From Chromobotia macracanthus (lineage: Eukaryota > Chordata > Actinopteri > Cypriniformes > Botiidae): 64,000 nucleotides of DNA. The notes under the pieces are model-generated. The model made no database searches and was not told the DNA's origin. It saw only the letters and a list, made by a program, of their open reading frames with translations. Numbering within the stretch: position 1 is the first letter of the stretch; the number at the start of each line of letters is the position of its first letter. The translations under genes and the position numbers were made by a program. The DNA lies in contig JAZGTH010000019.1 in assembly GCA_036877525.1 (NCBI GenBank), positions 8,536,001 through 8,600,000 on the forward strand, read 5' to 3'. Shown here piece by piece: positions 22,521 to 35,262 of this stretch.

Positions 22521-23924
22521 TTTCCCAGGACTGCCAGCGGTTTTGGTTTTTGTAAAAGATAAAAGTTCAGAAATATAAACGTTTCAGTGTTTCATATTTA
22601 GCAGACTGACCACCTACAGGACACACAAGATAAAATGACAGAAAAACAAGAGAAACAAGATACATTAATGCATCTGAATGCGACGCGCACACATTCCCGT
22701 TGTAGGTTTTTTCTGTGTTCAAACTCAATCTTTACAGTAGAAACGCAATACGCTACCAGCTGAGCTACAGGAACAGATCAGTGACTTGAAAATTAATTCA
22801 GATTTTGTTGCATTAACAGTATCAGTATGTATGTGTACAGTATCAGTATATATACATATATATACAGTACAGTGAAATAATAGTGTATCTACTAATATCA
22901 TGTATTCAAATTGTAGCGAAACATGGCTCTTTGGAATAGTCATAGCATATGTACTTGCAAAACAGCAAATAAATATTAACAATGAAGACAAAAACAGCCT
23001 TTCAAAATATTTGAAGTAAAACAGCAAGACCAAAATAAAAAAAGGTCTGTTTATTTATAATAAAAGGTGAAAGTCAGAGCCCTCCAGCACATTTCACTTC
23101 AACAGCGCTGCCACAAACAGGTGCACTAAACAAAGCAGGTGGAAGAATATATTCATATGGAATATAAATATAGAAAGGTAAGAACAAAGAGCAGGAAACT
23201 GAGCTATCAAAGTCAACACATATACTGTACATACACTGCACAGCTGGCTATCAAACATGACACGGGGGCGCATGGAGGACAGCACACATGTGCTTCTGAG
23301 TTTAGTATAACCTAAAGGAACCTACAGCCAAATATGCAAATGAACCAGTTCAGCCTATCTGTTTGACTAAAAAGATGTGCTGGTTAAACTGGCAGGTGTC
23401 TGAAATCATGGCAGGTTCGTATTTTTGTTTTTATTTCTGTGGCACATTCATACAGTTATTCTTGACTAAACATCATCATTCTTACAATAATTAACCATGG
23501 TTTCATTATTAGAAGTGTAGTAAGCATGTTTTTGGTCAATTGATTACTATTTGTATAACCACAATTTTACTACAAATACCATTAACTGCTTTTACTGCAG
23601 CAAAAAGCTATTTTGTCGTTACCATAGTTTAACTATATAAAAAACAAATAACCATGGTTACTATAGGAAATCATGGTTAATTTCTGTAAGGACACACTGA
23701 CTGCCGTAAACATTGCAGGGTAAATGTGTCAAAATGTTATGATTGGCCCAAAGCAGACTTCTTACATCAGCCCTTTCTCTGACCATACAGGTAATTTACT
23801 GGTGATGTTCCAACTTCTCTACCTTGTAAATTACCAGGACAGATTTACAGGTATGTCTGAGAAGATCCTGTTACCACAATCTCTTAATGGTAATTTACTA
23901 GTAAAGAGTGTATGTGTGAAAGGG
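22521..23924. other. intergenic, SINE fragment, no gene seen
   Basis: A fragment of the tRNA-derived SINE head (TACCAGCTGAGCTACAGGAA, minus orientation) is at 22750-22775. A/T-rich sequence follows. No coding exon recognised. Confidence 0.4.
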
Positions 23925-26900
23925 CTATAACACAGTAACAGAGTCATAAACTCTGACTCCAGCATAGAGGGGTTCAGTGAATGTGGTGTTGAATGTGTGC
24001 AAGTGTGTGAGTGTGTGTGTGTCAGAGACGCTGTAGAAGGACAGAGTTCCAGCCCACCAGTCCAGATACACTCCTACTCTCTTAGAGGGAGGTGAAGAGG
24101 CAGGTATGTCAATGCTGTTTTTGTTGTGACAGACTACCAGTCTGTTATCAGAACAGTAAAGACTCCAGGACTTTACATTGAATCCAAAATCACATTCACT
24201 TCTTCTTCCCTTTCTGCTGATGCTTTTATATGTCACTGATATACGAGCCCTCCAGCTCCATTCAGCCTCCCAGTAACAGCGTCCAGTCAGACTCTCTCTA
24301 CACAGAACCTGATGAACATCATCAAATCTCTCTGGATGATCAGGATACGGCTGCTCCTCGTCCACATATGTGACCTTTCTGTTCCCCTCAGACAGAACAA
24401 GATGAGTGTTTGCTGTGTCTGGATCCAATGAGAGATCACAGAAATCTAAACACAAGAGACATTTATAACACAAAACAACAACCACTGAACTGTGTGTGTG
24501 TGTGTGTGTGTAGACTTACATTTCTGTAGTCCTGCTTTAATCATAAACTTTGACTCATGTTCCATTCTACAAAAAAAACACATCATCACATCGAGTCAAT
24601 ATATAGAGAGGCCATTTGGTACTCACAATTATAGCTAAACCTGTACACACACCGACACCCTCATAGACCCACACACAAACCAACACAGACTCATCCACCC
24701 ACACACACAGAGGACAGTTTCTCGGTTTTACTGCTGAACTCACTTGAGTTTCTCCAGTGAGCAGTTTGGATGGTTGAGTCTCTCAGACAGCAGCTGGACT
24801 CCTGAGTGTCCTGGGTGATTGTAGCTCAGATCCAGCTCTCTCAGGTGTGAGGGGTTTGAACTCAGAGCTGAAGCCAGATGAGAACAGCCTTTCTCTGTCA
24901 CCATACAGCCTGATAACCTATAAACACACACACACAGACAGATAACCTACAGACACACACACTTCAACAGACAAATCTACAGACACACACACTTCAACAG
25001 ACAAATCATCTACAGACACACACGTATTAATAATCTACAGACACACACACAAGGACAATCTATACACCATATATATGGCGAGTATATATATATATACCAT
25101 ATAGAGGTGAGTACTGACTGCATTTCCTGAAAGGGGAACATATGCTATTTAATACCTCAGTATGTGAAGTTTACAGTTGTGACTCTTCAGAGCACCAGAG
25201 ATCAGCTTCACTCCTGAATCCTGCAGGTCATTGTTACTCAGGTCCAGCTCTCTCAGAGGACAGTTTGAGGATTGAAGAGCTGCAGCCACAGTTTCACAAC
25301 ACTGACTAGTGAGATTACAGATAACCAATCTAAACAGAAAAATAAAGAATTATGTTGTAATACCTGTCATCTAATTAATGAGCAGGGCGCAATTTAACTG
25401 ACATTTATCAATTCTGTTTTATAAAGTGACATACTTATCAGATATGGTAACCCATACCCGAAACTTGACCTCTGCATTTAACCCATCACTGGTGAGGAGT
25501 GAACACACACTGCAAATCATGAACACACACACACCCGGAGCAGTGGGCAGCACTGCTGCGCCCAGGGAGCAATCAGGAGTTAGGTGTCTTGCTCAAGGGC
25601 ACTTCAGTTACTATCTGCCAGCACCCTAACCTAACCCTAAACCAACAACCTTCTGATTATAAGCCTGACTCACTTAACAGTAGGCCACACCTGCCCATTT
25701 ACAGGTGATGCATACTTGTTTCAATGTTAAATGATTTCTTTTAGGCTCATTTCAGGCAGGACACAACACCACCTGATGGGGAGTAAATAAAACAAGATAT
25801 CACAGTGTCAGTCGAGCTCTAGGGACTGTTTAATGTACATGTAAAAGAACTTCATTCAATACTCGCGTGTTGTGTGACAACTGTGTGCGCGCTTTAGTGT
25901 GCATGCTCAGAAACCAAATGTTAGAAGAACAGCACATGAGTAAAATCACATAAATGTTTAAATAAATAAACTTTTATGATGAATAACTGCAAATGTCACG
26001 AGCATGCCATCACATCACATTTCATGTTTTCAGGGTGGGGCTATCAGCCATACAATGTGTGTGCTGTAGCACGATCTAACAATCTATCCAGACATTTAAA
26101 TCCTTCACGATCTGATATTGCACATCCCTAACTTATTTTACACTTAACTATTTATACCACCAAACATTAAACATTTATAACCAAAGTGACCTTAAAGCAT
26201 TTCAATAATTAATAATTTACAGATTGTTTCAAAGCTTTACACTTTACAGTATTGTAACAAGTGTTACATAAAGGTTGACTTGACATGAAGTGGCATGAAA
26301 CTTTAGACACAATCAAATCCATTTATTATCATTTATTGTCCATATAAGTCCATTTGGTGCCACCTGAGGCATCAGTGGACCCTTTAGCACCTGCATACAC
26401 TTTGTAGAGGATCTGGAATCTTAGCTTGCCACATGTTTTGAACAGATTATGTAGCACTGCTTAACTGACTCTTGATCATACAGCCAAAGTTTCATATTCA
26501 GAAGAACCTTTATAAAAAGCCACTTTAAATTACATGCTACAAACTGTTACTATGGTTACCATACCACATTTATAATGTATATTTCTACATAATAATTTAT
26601 ATATATAGAAGTCAAACCTCAGTATGTGAAGTTTACAGTTGTGACTCTTCAGAGCATCAGAGATCAGCTTCACTCCTGAATCCTGCAGGTCATTGTTACT
26701 CAGGTCCAGCTCTCTCAGAGGACAGTTTGAGGATTGGAGAGCTGAAGCCACAGGTTCACAACACTGACTAGTGAGATTACAGCCCGCTAATCTAAACAGA
26801 ATAATAAGAGATTAATAGACAGTAATAATCAGTAATGTTGTACTCTCTGTAAAAACTAACTATTTACGGTTGATGTTATTGCCTCCTCATGATTTATCGC

Positions 26901-29900
26901 TTCATTGTTTTCCTCACCTTGTAAGTCACTTTGGATAAAAGCGTCTGCTAAATGCCTAAACATAAATGTAATATAAATGTAATATCGCCTGTCTCAACAA
27001 CCATTTAATGAATAAATGTTGTTACTCAGAATCTAACACAAACTTTTTTATAGAGAATTATAGAGAATCCTAATTTAATCCTGAAGTTTAATCCTAATTT
27101 CAAATGTAATTTGTCTGAAACCAATTATAGAGAAATTGATAAATCAATCAATCTGAAAGTCACACCTCAGTATGTGAAGTTTACAGTTGTGACTCTTCAG
27201 AGCACCAGAGATCAGCTTCACTCCTGAATCCTGCAGGTCATTGTTACTCAGGTCCAGCTCTCTCAGAGGACAGTTTGAGGATTGAAGAGCTGAAGCCACA
27301 ATTGTACAGCACTGATCAGTGAGATTACAGTCAGCAAGTCTGAAAGAGAGTGAAACACAATTTTCAGTTCACATTTATACTGACTCCTTCAATTCCTAGT
27401 TATTCATAACTCTCACATAACCAATACAGCTGTTAAACACTCACAGAGCTCTTGTGCAGTTGATGACAGCTGGTATGAGTCTTCTTCTACCCTCCTCTGT
27501 TGTGTTGTATTTCTTCAGGTCCAGCTCATCCAGAACCTCCTCTGACATCTGAAGCATGTAGGCTATTGCTGAGCAGTGAGCAGCAGAGAGTTTATTCTCT
27601 GAGTGTTGGTCTGATCTCACAAACTCCTGAATCTCTCTGTACAGAGTCTGATCATTCAGTTCAAGCAGACAGAGGAACAGGTTGATGGATCTGTCAGTTG
27701 AGAGATCATCATCATCATCATCATCCATATTTCCACCTTTGATTTTATCTTTAATGTACCGTGTGGTCTCTCTGATGCTCTCTGAGCTGTTCTGTGTGTG
27801 TGTCAGGAGATCCTGTAAGAGTCTCTGATTGGACTCCAGTGAGATGCCCAGCAGGAATCGCAGGAGAAGATCGAGGTGTCCATTCTTACTCTCCAAAGCT
27901 TTACCTACTGTTCCTCTTAATAGTGAGTCATAGTCTGAGATTTCCTCAGGACTACCCCCCTCATAGTCATACTCAAATACATTTTCCTGTTCATATGAAA
28001 ACAACTGCTCATTATTGACTACATGGCAGTAAAACACATGGAATGCAGCAAAGAACTCCTGAAAGCTCAGATGTATGAAGCAGTAGATTTTCTTCTGATG
28101 GATCACAGATTCCTCCTTAAAGATCTCGGTGCAGATCCCAGAATACACTGAGGCATCAGTGATGTCTATCCCACACTCTCTCAGATCCTCCTCATAGAAC
28201 ATCACATTGCCTTTCATCAGCTGTTTGAAAGCCAGTTCAGACAGTTTCACAATCACTTCTCTGTTGGACTGCAGGAGTTTCTCTGGATCTCTCTCATCAT
28301 ACTTCTGGTTCTTCACATTTATCTGAATGAGCAGAAAGTGGATGTACATTTCTGTCAGAGTTTTAGGGATTTCTGCACTGTCATCTTGTTTCAGGATATT
28401 TTGAAGCACAGTGGATGAGATCCAACAGAAGACTGGTATGTGACACATGATGTGGAGGCTTCTTGATCTTCTAATATGTGAGGTGATTCTGCTGGCTTGA
28501 TGCTCATCACTGATTCTCTTCCTGAAATATTCCTCCTTCTGAGGGTCACTGAATCCCTGGATTTCTGTCACACGGTTGATGTATTTAGAAGGGATCTGAT
28601 TGGCTGCTGCTGGTCTGGAGGTGATCCAGATGAGAGCAGAGGGAAGCAGATCTCCTTTGATGAGGTTTGACATCAACACACCCACTGATGAAGTCTCAGT
28701 CACATCAGAAACTTTCTCACTGTCTGAAAACATCAGTGTACATCTGTTTTCATCCAGACCATCAAAGATGAACACAATTTTACACTCATCATAAATCTGT
28801 GAGTCCAGATCTTGAAGTTCAGGATGAAAGTCAAGCAGAAGTTTGTGAAGACTGTACTGATCATCTTTAATCAAGTTCAGCTCTCGAAATGGAAGCACAA
28901 ACATGAAATCTACATCCTGATTGGCTGTTCCCTCAGCCCAGTCCAGAATGAACTTCTGCACAGAGACGGTTTTTCCAATTCCAGCGATGCCTTTAGTAAG
29001 AACAGTCTTGATTTTGTCTTTCCTCTCTCTTCTCTTCTCCTCACATCCTGGTGCAGATAAGGGTTTAAAGATGTCATTACAGTAGATTGGAGTGTCTTGT
29101 AAGTGTTGTGTTCTGGGGTTTTTTCTCCATGTGTAAAACCTCATGTTCTTCATTCACTCCTTCACTCTCTCCCTCTATGATGTACAGCTGTGTGTAAATC
29201 TTCTTCAGGAGGGTTTGATTCTCTTGTAGTTTGATTCCCTCAAATAAACTCTCATACTTGGTCCTCATGCTGGTTTTGTGTTGGCCTTTGACTCTCTGCA
29301 GAACATCATCCACTGGTTGGTGAGAATCCTGCTGCGGGTCTGCAATCTGCTTATTTTTATATTTTCTGTAGAAACAAGAAACAGAAATCAAGAACAGCAG
29401 AGAGACCTCAGCAGTCTTACAGAAAGAACACTAGTTATAAGTGTCAGTAAAATAAACATCTATAGCTGCTGGCATAATCTCATCTGTAGTGACTGAAGAA
29501 CTGGGATATCAAGACCTCAAAGTTGTATTCTTGACCAAATAAGGCCAAAACTAAAGACATTATTCTCTTTTTACAATCAAGGATAACTGGCTCACTAATG
29601 CACACTTATGATATGCCCTGATAATAGAACATTACATTATACAGAACATGGTAATAGAGACATCAGCCAACATAATCCAGTGTATAACAGGAGCATCTGA
29701 TATCAAAAGACATTTTACAATGTTTTACAACATACATTTCCTAACATTGTTAGTTACGTTAAAGCTAACAATATCCATATATACTATTTGGCCCCTTGGT
29801 GTAAGTTACAGTACTGCCTCTTGGCTCTAGTACTACATAATGTCTCACCGATTAAACATCAAGGCTCCTTCACTAAACTTGAGGGGAGGGTCCATGGACT

Positions 29901-29968
29901 GATCGCTCTTCACAGACACACAGCTGAGCTCTGGAGATGCTGCTGTCTGACTCTCCCGTCTATTGACA
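23925..29968 (-). CDS. NLRC3-like NLR (FISNA-NACHT-LRR-B30.2), frameshifted
   Basis: Cytosolic pattern-recognition type protein of the expanded fish NLR-C family. Exons in transcript order: 29849-29968 (short N-terminal exon with SVKSDQSMDPPLKFSEGALM), 27445-29365 (FISNA, NACHT and helical region), four 174-nt LRR exons (27166-27339, 26618-26791, 25156-25329, 24744-24917), 24520-24566, and the B30.2/SPRY exon 23925-24445 ending VRVYDSVTVL. Walker A GIAGIGKT and Walker B-like VFIFDGLDE are present. Exon phases agree. FISNA (KYESLFEGIKLQENQTLLKK) and NACHT are in different frames: one extra base within the A6-C4 run at 29115-29124. Either a disabled allele/pseudogene or an assembly error. An N-terminal death-fold exon was not found. 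The ligand is unknown. Confidence 0.85.
25430..25700. mobile_element. dispersed SINE-like repeat in an NLR intron
   Basis: Contains AACCCATCACTGGTGAGGAG, CTTGCTCAAGGGCACTTCAG and AACCTTCTGATTATAAGCC. Much the same sequence occurs in opposite orientation at 33990-34190, so this is a repeat family, not coding DNA. Confidence 0.7.
26915..26970 (+). mobile_element. SINE tail fragment
   Basis: TTGTAAGTCACTTTGGATAA and AGCGTCTGCTAAATG match the tail of the tRNA-derived SINE. The head is missing or decayed. Confidence 0.55.
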
Positions 29969-31009
29969 CTGAGAAATGACATTGTTGTGTCTGCAAAACT
30001 GTTGCTGTGTATTATTGTCATAAATCAGCTTCACGGAGTGTGGGTTTTTTTTCCATGGATTGATCACTTCTCACAGACACGCTGAATGCTTGAGGCACTG
30101 CAGGACGATGAGCAAACATGTCCTCCCTCCCCTCGCTGGGACTCATTTTATAGGCAGCGTACTCGCATGTGTCAAAAATCTCAGGCCTGCATTTGGAAAC
30201 AGAACATTAATGAAACAGGACAGACTGGGGTTGGTGTCACTTTTACGTTATTTTCATTAAAAACAGTTCATTTGTTGGGCACATGCATTAACCTTTGCCC
30301 AGCAGTGAGGCAAGTTGTCACTGTGATAACTACCTGAAACTTACTTGAAATACGAAATACTATGTAAAGACCAAATATTCAAAAAATTAATAAACATGGT
30401 AGTCGTAATAAAGCATACAAACACATATAAGAATTAAACAGTACACAGTTATTAAAACCGGGTACACTGTCCTCTGAGATGCAGCAGTTTTATACTCATT
30501 CACGACACGTGAGCGTTTTAAGCGTTACTGTCATTACTTTCGTACATTCGTGATCAAGAGCACAGCCAACAGCTCAGATAGAAATATTGAAATGTAATAG
30601 TCCGATTTGACAAACTCTGTCATCTTGTATGTGTTAAGGCTTGTTTTGGTGTTAAAATAGGGCAATCTTCCGTCATTATGACAGTTCAACTTCCCTCACG
30701 TCGCTGAAGTCACTTCATCTGTGCGTTTGGCGCCGCGATGCTGCGTTAACTGAAAGCGCTGCTAACCAAACGTCGGTTTAAACGCCGGGTTTACAAGAAA
30801 GATAAAGCGAGACTAAAGCAGAGTACTGCTTAACCTACCGTGACATGCAACCCTGTTTTTGTAAAAGCGATCTGTACATTTCTCTGAAATGAAACAGAAG
30901 CAAGCTTTCGGTTTCGGCTCAGTGACGTCACGCCCTTGGAGGACCGCGGGTGACGCGCAGATGTGCCCTGCTCTTCTGTCATCGTCAAAGTAGTGGCGCT
31001 TATTTTCAT
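29969..31009. other. upstream region of the NLR gene, CpG-containing
   Basis: No firm exon. CpG-containing stretches (TTTGGCGCCGCGATGC near 30727; GTGACGTCACGCCC near 30921, including a TGACGTCA motif; ACCGCGGGTGACGCGC) suggest a promoter, perhaps for the minus-strand NLR gene. This is inference. Confidence 0.35.
30052..30089 (-). pseudogene. decayed copy of the NLR N-terminal exon
   Basis: The minus strand encodes SVSVRSDQSME, closely resembling the SVKSDQSMD core of exon 29849-29968 about 100 bp downstream in transcript direction. Flanking sequence is not clearly an exon. Probably a relic of local duplication. Confidence 0.4.
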
Positions 31010-33006
31010 TGTCAAGAACCGGCCAGTGAAGGACGGCCAGTGAAGGACGGACAGTGAAGGACTGACAGTGAAGGACTGACAGTGAAGGACGGCCAGTGAA
31101 GGACGGCCAGTGAAGGACGGACAGTGAAGCACTGACAGTGAAGAACTGACAGTGAAGAACTGACAGTGAAGGACGGCCAGTGAAGGACTGACAGTGAAGG
31201 ACTGACAGTGAAGCACTGACAGTGAAGGACGGCCAGTGAAGGACTGACAGTGAAGGACTGACAGTGAAGGACGGCCAGTGAAGGACTGACAGTGAAGGAC
31301 GGACAGTGAAGGACTGACAGTGAAGAACTGACAGTGAAGCACTGACAGTGAAGGACGGCCAGTGAAGCACTGACAGTGAAGGACTGACAGTGAAGGACTG
31401 ACAGTGAAGCACTGACAGTGAAGGACGGCCAGTGAAGGACTGACAGTGAAGGACGGACAGTGAAGGACGGACAGTGAAGGACGGACAGTGAAGGACGGAC
31501 AGTGAAGGACGGACAGTGAAGCACGGACAGTGAAGGACTGACAGTGAAGGACGGCCAGTGAAGGACTGACAGTGAAGGACTGACAGTGAAGGACGGCCAG
31601 TGAAGGACGGCCAGTGAAGGACGGCCAGTGAAGCACTGACAGTGAAGGACTGACAGTGAAGGACTGACAGTGAAGGACTGACAGTGAAGAACTGACAGTG
31701 AAGGACTGACAGTGAAGGACGGCCAGTGAAGGACTGACAGTGAAGGACGGCCAGTGAAGGACGGCCAGTGAAGCACTGACAGTGAAGCACTGACGGACAG
31801 TGAAGGACGGCCAGTGAAGCACGGACAGTGAAGGACTGACAGTGAAGGACTGACAGTGAAGGACGGCCAGTGAAGGACGGCCAGTGAAGCACTGACAGTG
31901 AAGGACTGACAGTGAAGGACTGACAGTGAAGGACGGCCAGTGAAGGACGGCCAGTGAAGGACGGCCAGTGAAGCACTGACAGTGAAGGACTGACAGTGAA
32001 GGACTGACAGTGAAGGACTGACAGTGAAGAACTGACAGTGAAGGACTGACAGTGAAGGACTGACAGTGAAGGACGGCCAGTGAAGGACTGACAGTGAAGG
32101 ACGGCCAGTGAAGGACGGCCAGTGAAGCACTGACAGTGAAGGACTGACAGTGAAGCACTGACAGTGAAGGACGGACAGTGAAGGACGGACAGTGAAGCAC
32201 TGACAGTGAAGAACGGACAGTGAAGGACTGACAGTGAAGGACTGACAGTGAAGGACGGCCAGTGAAGGACGGCCAGTGAAGCACTGACAGTGAAGAACGG
32301 ACAGTGAAGGACGGCCAGTGAAGGACTGACAGTGAAGCACTGACAGTGAAGCACTGACAGTGAAGGACTGACAGTGAAGGACTGACAGTGAAGGACGGCC
32401 AGTGAAGGACGGCCAGTGAAGGACGGCCAGTGAAGGACTGACAGTGAAGGACGGCCAGTGAAGGACGGCCAGTGAAGGACGGCCAGTGAAGGACTGACAG
32501 TGAAGGACGGCCAGTGAAGGACTGACAGTGAAGGACGGACAGTGAAGGACGGACAGTGAAGCACTGACAGTGAAGGACGGCCAGTGAAGGACTGACAGTG
32601 AAGGACGGACAGTGAAGGACGGACAGTGAAGGACGGCCAGTGAAGGATGGCCAGTGAAGGACTGACAGTGAAGGACGGCCAGTGAAGGACTGACAGTGAA
32701 GGACGGCCAGTGAAGGACTGACAGTGAAGGACGGACAGTGAAGGACGGACAGTGAAGCACTGACAGTGAAGGACGGCCAGTGAAGGACTGACAGTGAAGG
32801 ACGGCCAGTGAAGCACTGACAGTGAAGGACTGACAGTGAAGGACGGCCAGTGAAGGACGGCCAGTGAAGGACGGACAGTGAAGCACTGACAGTGAAGGAC
32901 GGCCAGTGAAGGACGGCCAGTGAAGGACTGACAGTGAAGGACGGCCAGTGAAGGACGGCCAGTGAAGGACGGACAGTGAAGGACGGACAGTGAAGGACGG
33001 ACAGGG
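31010..33006. repeat. 2-kb minisatellite, 14-bp unit, about 140 copies
   Basis: Unit GGACKGMCAGTGAA with variants starting GGACGGCC, GGACTGAC, GGACGGAC, GCACTGAC and GAACTGAC. Longer blocks recur, for example GGCC-GGCC-GCACTGAC-GGACTGAC-GGACTGAC near 31600, 31860 and 31950. One 18-bp unit (GCACTGACGGACAGTGAA) near 31785 shifts register. Confidence 0.98.
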
Positions 33007-33599
33007 TTTCGACTGGCAGTGGGACACATTTTTCCAGAACTTATGAATTCAGTGAAATGTACACGTGAAACGGGCTAATGCCACTACACAGTAACTTCAC
33101 CCGCTCGCTCCAGCTTGTTTGTGGAAGTCAGTAATCGGTCAGTCATTCACAAAAGTGCACACAGGAAGAGAAAGCGAGCTAAAGACAGACCTAGTTGATC
33201 AATACATGCAACACAGTCCCCTGTAATTCAAGGCTGGACTACTGCAATGCTGTGCTAGCCGGTCCTCCAGCACAAGCATTTAAACCACTATAAACGATTG
33301 ACTATTAAAACGGCCAGTGACTGCACCGACATCCCTTTACACCCTCTTACACACATCCAGAACCCTGCAGTCAGACAATGAGTGGCACAAAGGGCACAAT
33401 CACTCTCCTGTCATTCACCTGCAACTCACTGCTGCTGGAATGATCTTCACACTCTGTTTGGGCAGCTGCATTCCTCACAATACAGCTACTCTGTCTCAGT
33501 GACTACTTGACAGGAACGTGTTACCCACAAAAATGCACGTCTCCCTTAACAAGCATTGTCCCAAACAATTGTTGGAACTTTGTAATTTTGTATAGTATT

Positions 33600-33695
33600 T
33601 CACGTTATTGCCTCATGATTGATTGATTCACTTCCTTGTTTTCCACACATTGTAAGTTGTTTTGGATAAGTGTCTGCTAAATGCATAATGTAAAT
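33600..33695 (+). mobile_element. SINE tail fragment
   Basis: TTGTAAGTTGTTTTGGATAA and GTGTCTGCTAAATGCATAA are related to the SINE tail at 26915-26970. Degenerate. Confidence 0.5.
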
Positions 33696-33989
33696 ATGAT
33701 TAAGAAGACTAAGATTGAGCTTTGTAACTCTAAGACCATGTAATGTTTAAACCGAAAGCTCATAAGCTAATGACTTATCTTCAGAAACAGAATTATGTTG
33801 CTGTGATTACATTGAAAAGATTAAATACATACTGAAGGTTTTGCTTAAGAGCACAACTATTGTGATTCACAATGTCTCATTCTCTGACGTAATTAACTTA
33901 GGCCAGAAGTCTTTTCTTCAAGATGTTGTACAATACAAATCTGCACAATCAGAGATTTTAGATAGTCACCAACATATACAAGCAGAGTT

Positions 33990-34195
33990 CTGAAAATGTG
34001 GTGAGTCCTACTGGTGAGTCAGGCTTATAATCAGAAAGTTGCTGGTTTGATTGAAGCGCTGGCAGGTAGCAACTAAAGTGCCCTTGAGCAAGACACCTAA
34101 CCCCCAATTGCTCCTCAGGCACAGTAGTGTGCTGTTCACTCCTCACCAGTGATGGGTTAAATGCAGAGGTAACATTTTGGGTATCACTTTCAAAA
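33990..34195. mobile_element. dispersed SINE-like repeat, opposite orientation
   Basis: Inverse of the 25430-25700 repeat: GGCTTATAATCAGAAAGTTG, GTGCCCTTGAGCAAGACACC and CTCACCAGTGATGGGTTAAA. Not coding. Confidence 0.7.
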
Positions 34196-34552
34196 AAAAA
34201 AATACAGCATTGCCTTTATTGTACTAAAAATATATGTGCAATATTTTAACTATTGACAAACACAGAACATGTATACAGCAGCATCTAGCATGTATGCAGT
34301 GACTGCGCAGTTACTGTACTAACTGAAGAAATGTAGAGGTTCCAGTGCATTAAGAACTAGTTTTTCTCTAGTTTTTTTTTTTTAATGAGTCGCCTCTCAC
34401 TATTAGTGGCTAAAACAGAGACATACAGAACATGAATGAGCAACACTTAACAGTTTCATCACTTGAAACCTGCAGAACAGACTAACATTACTTGCTGCTG
34501 TGCATGGAGGCTGTTTGGAGAGGAGGCCAATCTCTGCAGACCTGACACACAA

Positions 34553-34590
<38 letters not shown>

Positions 34591-35260
34591 CACACACACA
34601 CACACAGAGAATACATGGAAAGATGAGTTTACACAAATGAGGAATCACATAAGCAAATATTATTCTCTAAGTCTTTTGCATTTCCACATCAGCATCACGT
34701 GTCTGTAAGTACATTTAAAAGCACTTGTTCTCAAGTCATTTTTAAACTTCTCAGTTATCATTTGACACAGTTTGCAAAAAAATTACTGTCAAAACAATAG
34801 CAGTCAAATTTTCCTCCGGATATTTTCCCCTTAGAAAAGTTCATTCAGCTCAGAAACCACGCAACAGAGTTATGCCAGTGACCTTCCAGTGTTTGTAAAA
34901 ATAATAAAGGCTAAATCACAAGGCTGTAATTTCTGTCCTTTACATCACAGTGTTTGTGGAACTGCACTTTGATTTAAGAAAATGCACATCCTGTTTTTGT
35001 GACTCTGAAGAGGGTCAAAGTATTAATTAGCTTCAGTTCAGCTCCATGGTAAAGACACTTGCCCTGTCTCCATGTGATTTAGGACTCAACTAGCCAATAA
35101 TGCAAGGTTTTCTTGATTGCTATTAAAAACATATGTATACTGGTTTTAAACATGCTACTAAAGTAATTGTAATGGCAGTCAAATTCCTTGCAAGTCATAC
35201 TTGGTCAATTAAGGAGTAATAGCATCCCACCATGCTATTACAAGTGAAACTCACCCTGAC
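34196..35260. other. intergenic, no gene seen
   Basis: A/T-rich, apart from the (CA)n tract. No exon recognised on either strand. Confidence 0.4.
34555..34607. repeat. (CA)n microsatellite
   Basis: About 25 CA dinucleotides with one interruption in otherwise uncharacterised intergenic DNA. Confidence 0.95.
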
Positions 35261-35262
35261 TG

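Noticed and set aside
30813..33029. Very long minus-strand open frames (up to 738 codons) of PSL/VLH/SFT repeats
   Set aside because: They arise because the 14-bp minisatellite unit lacks a stop in every minus frame. No splice sites, domain or start context supports a gene.
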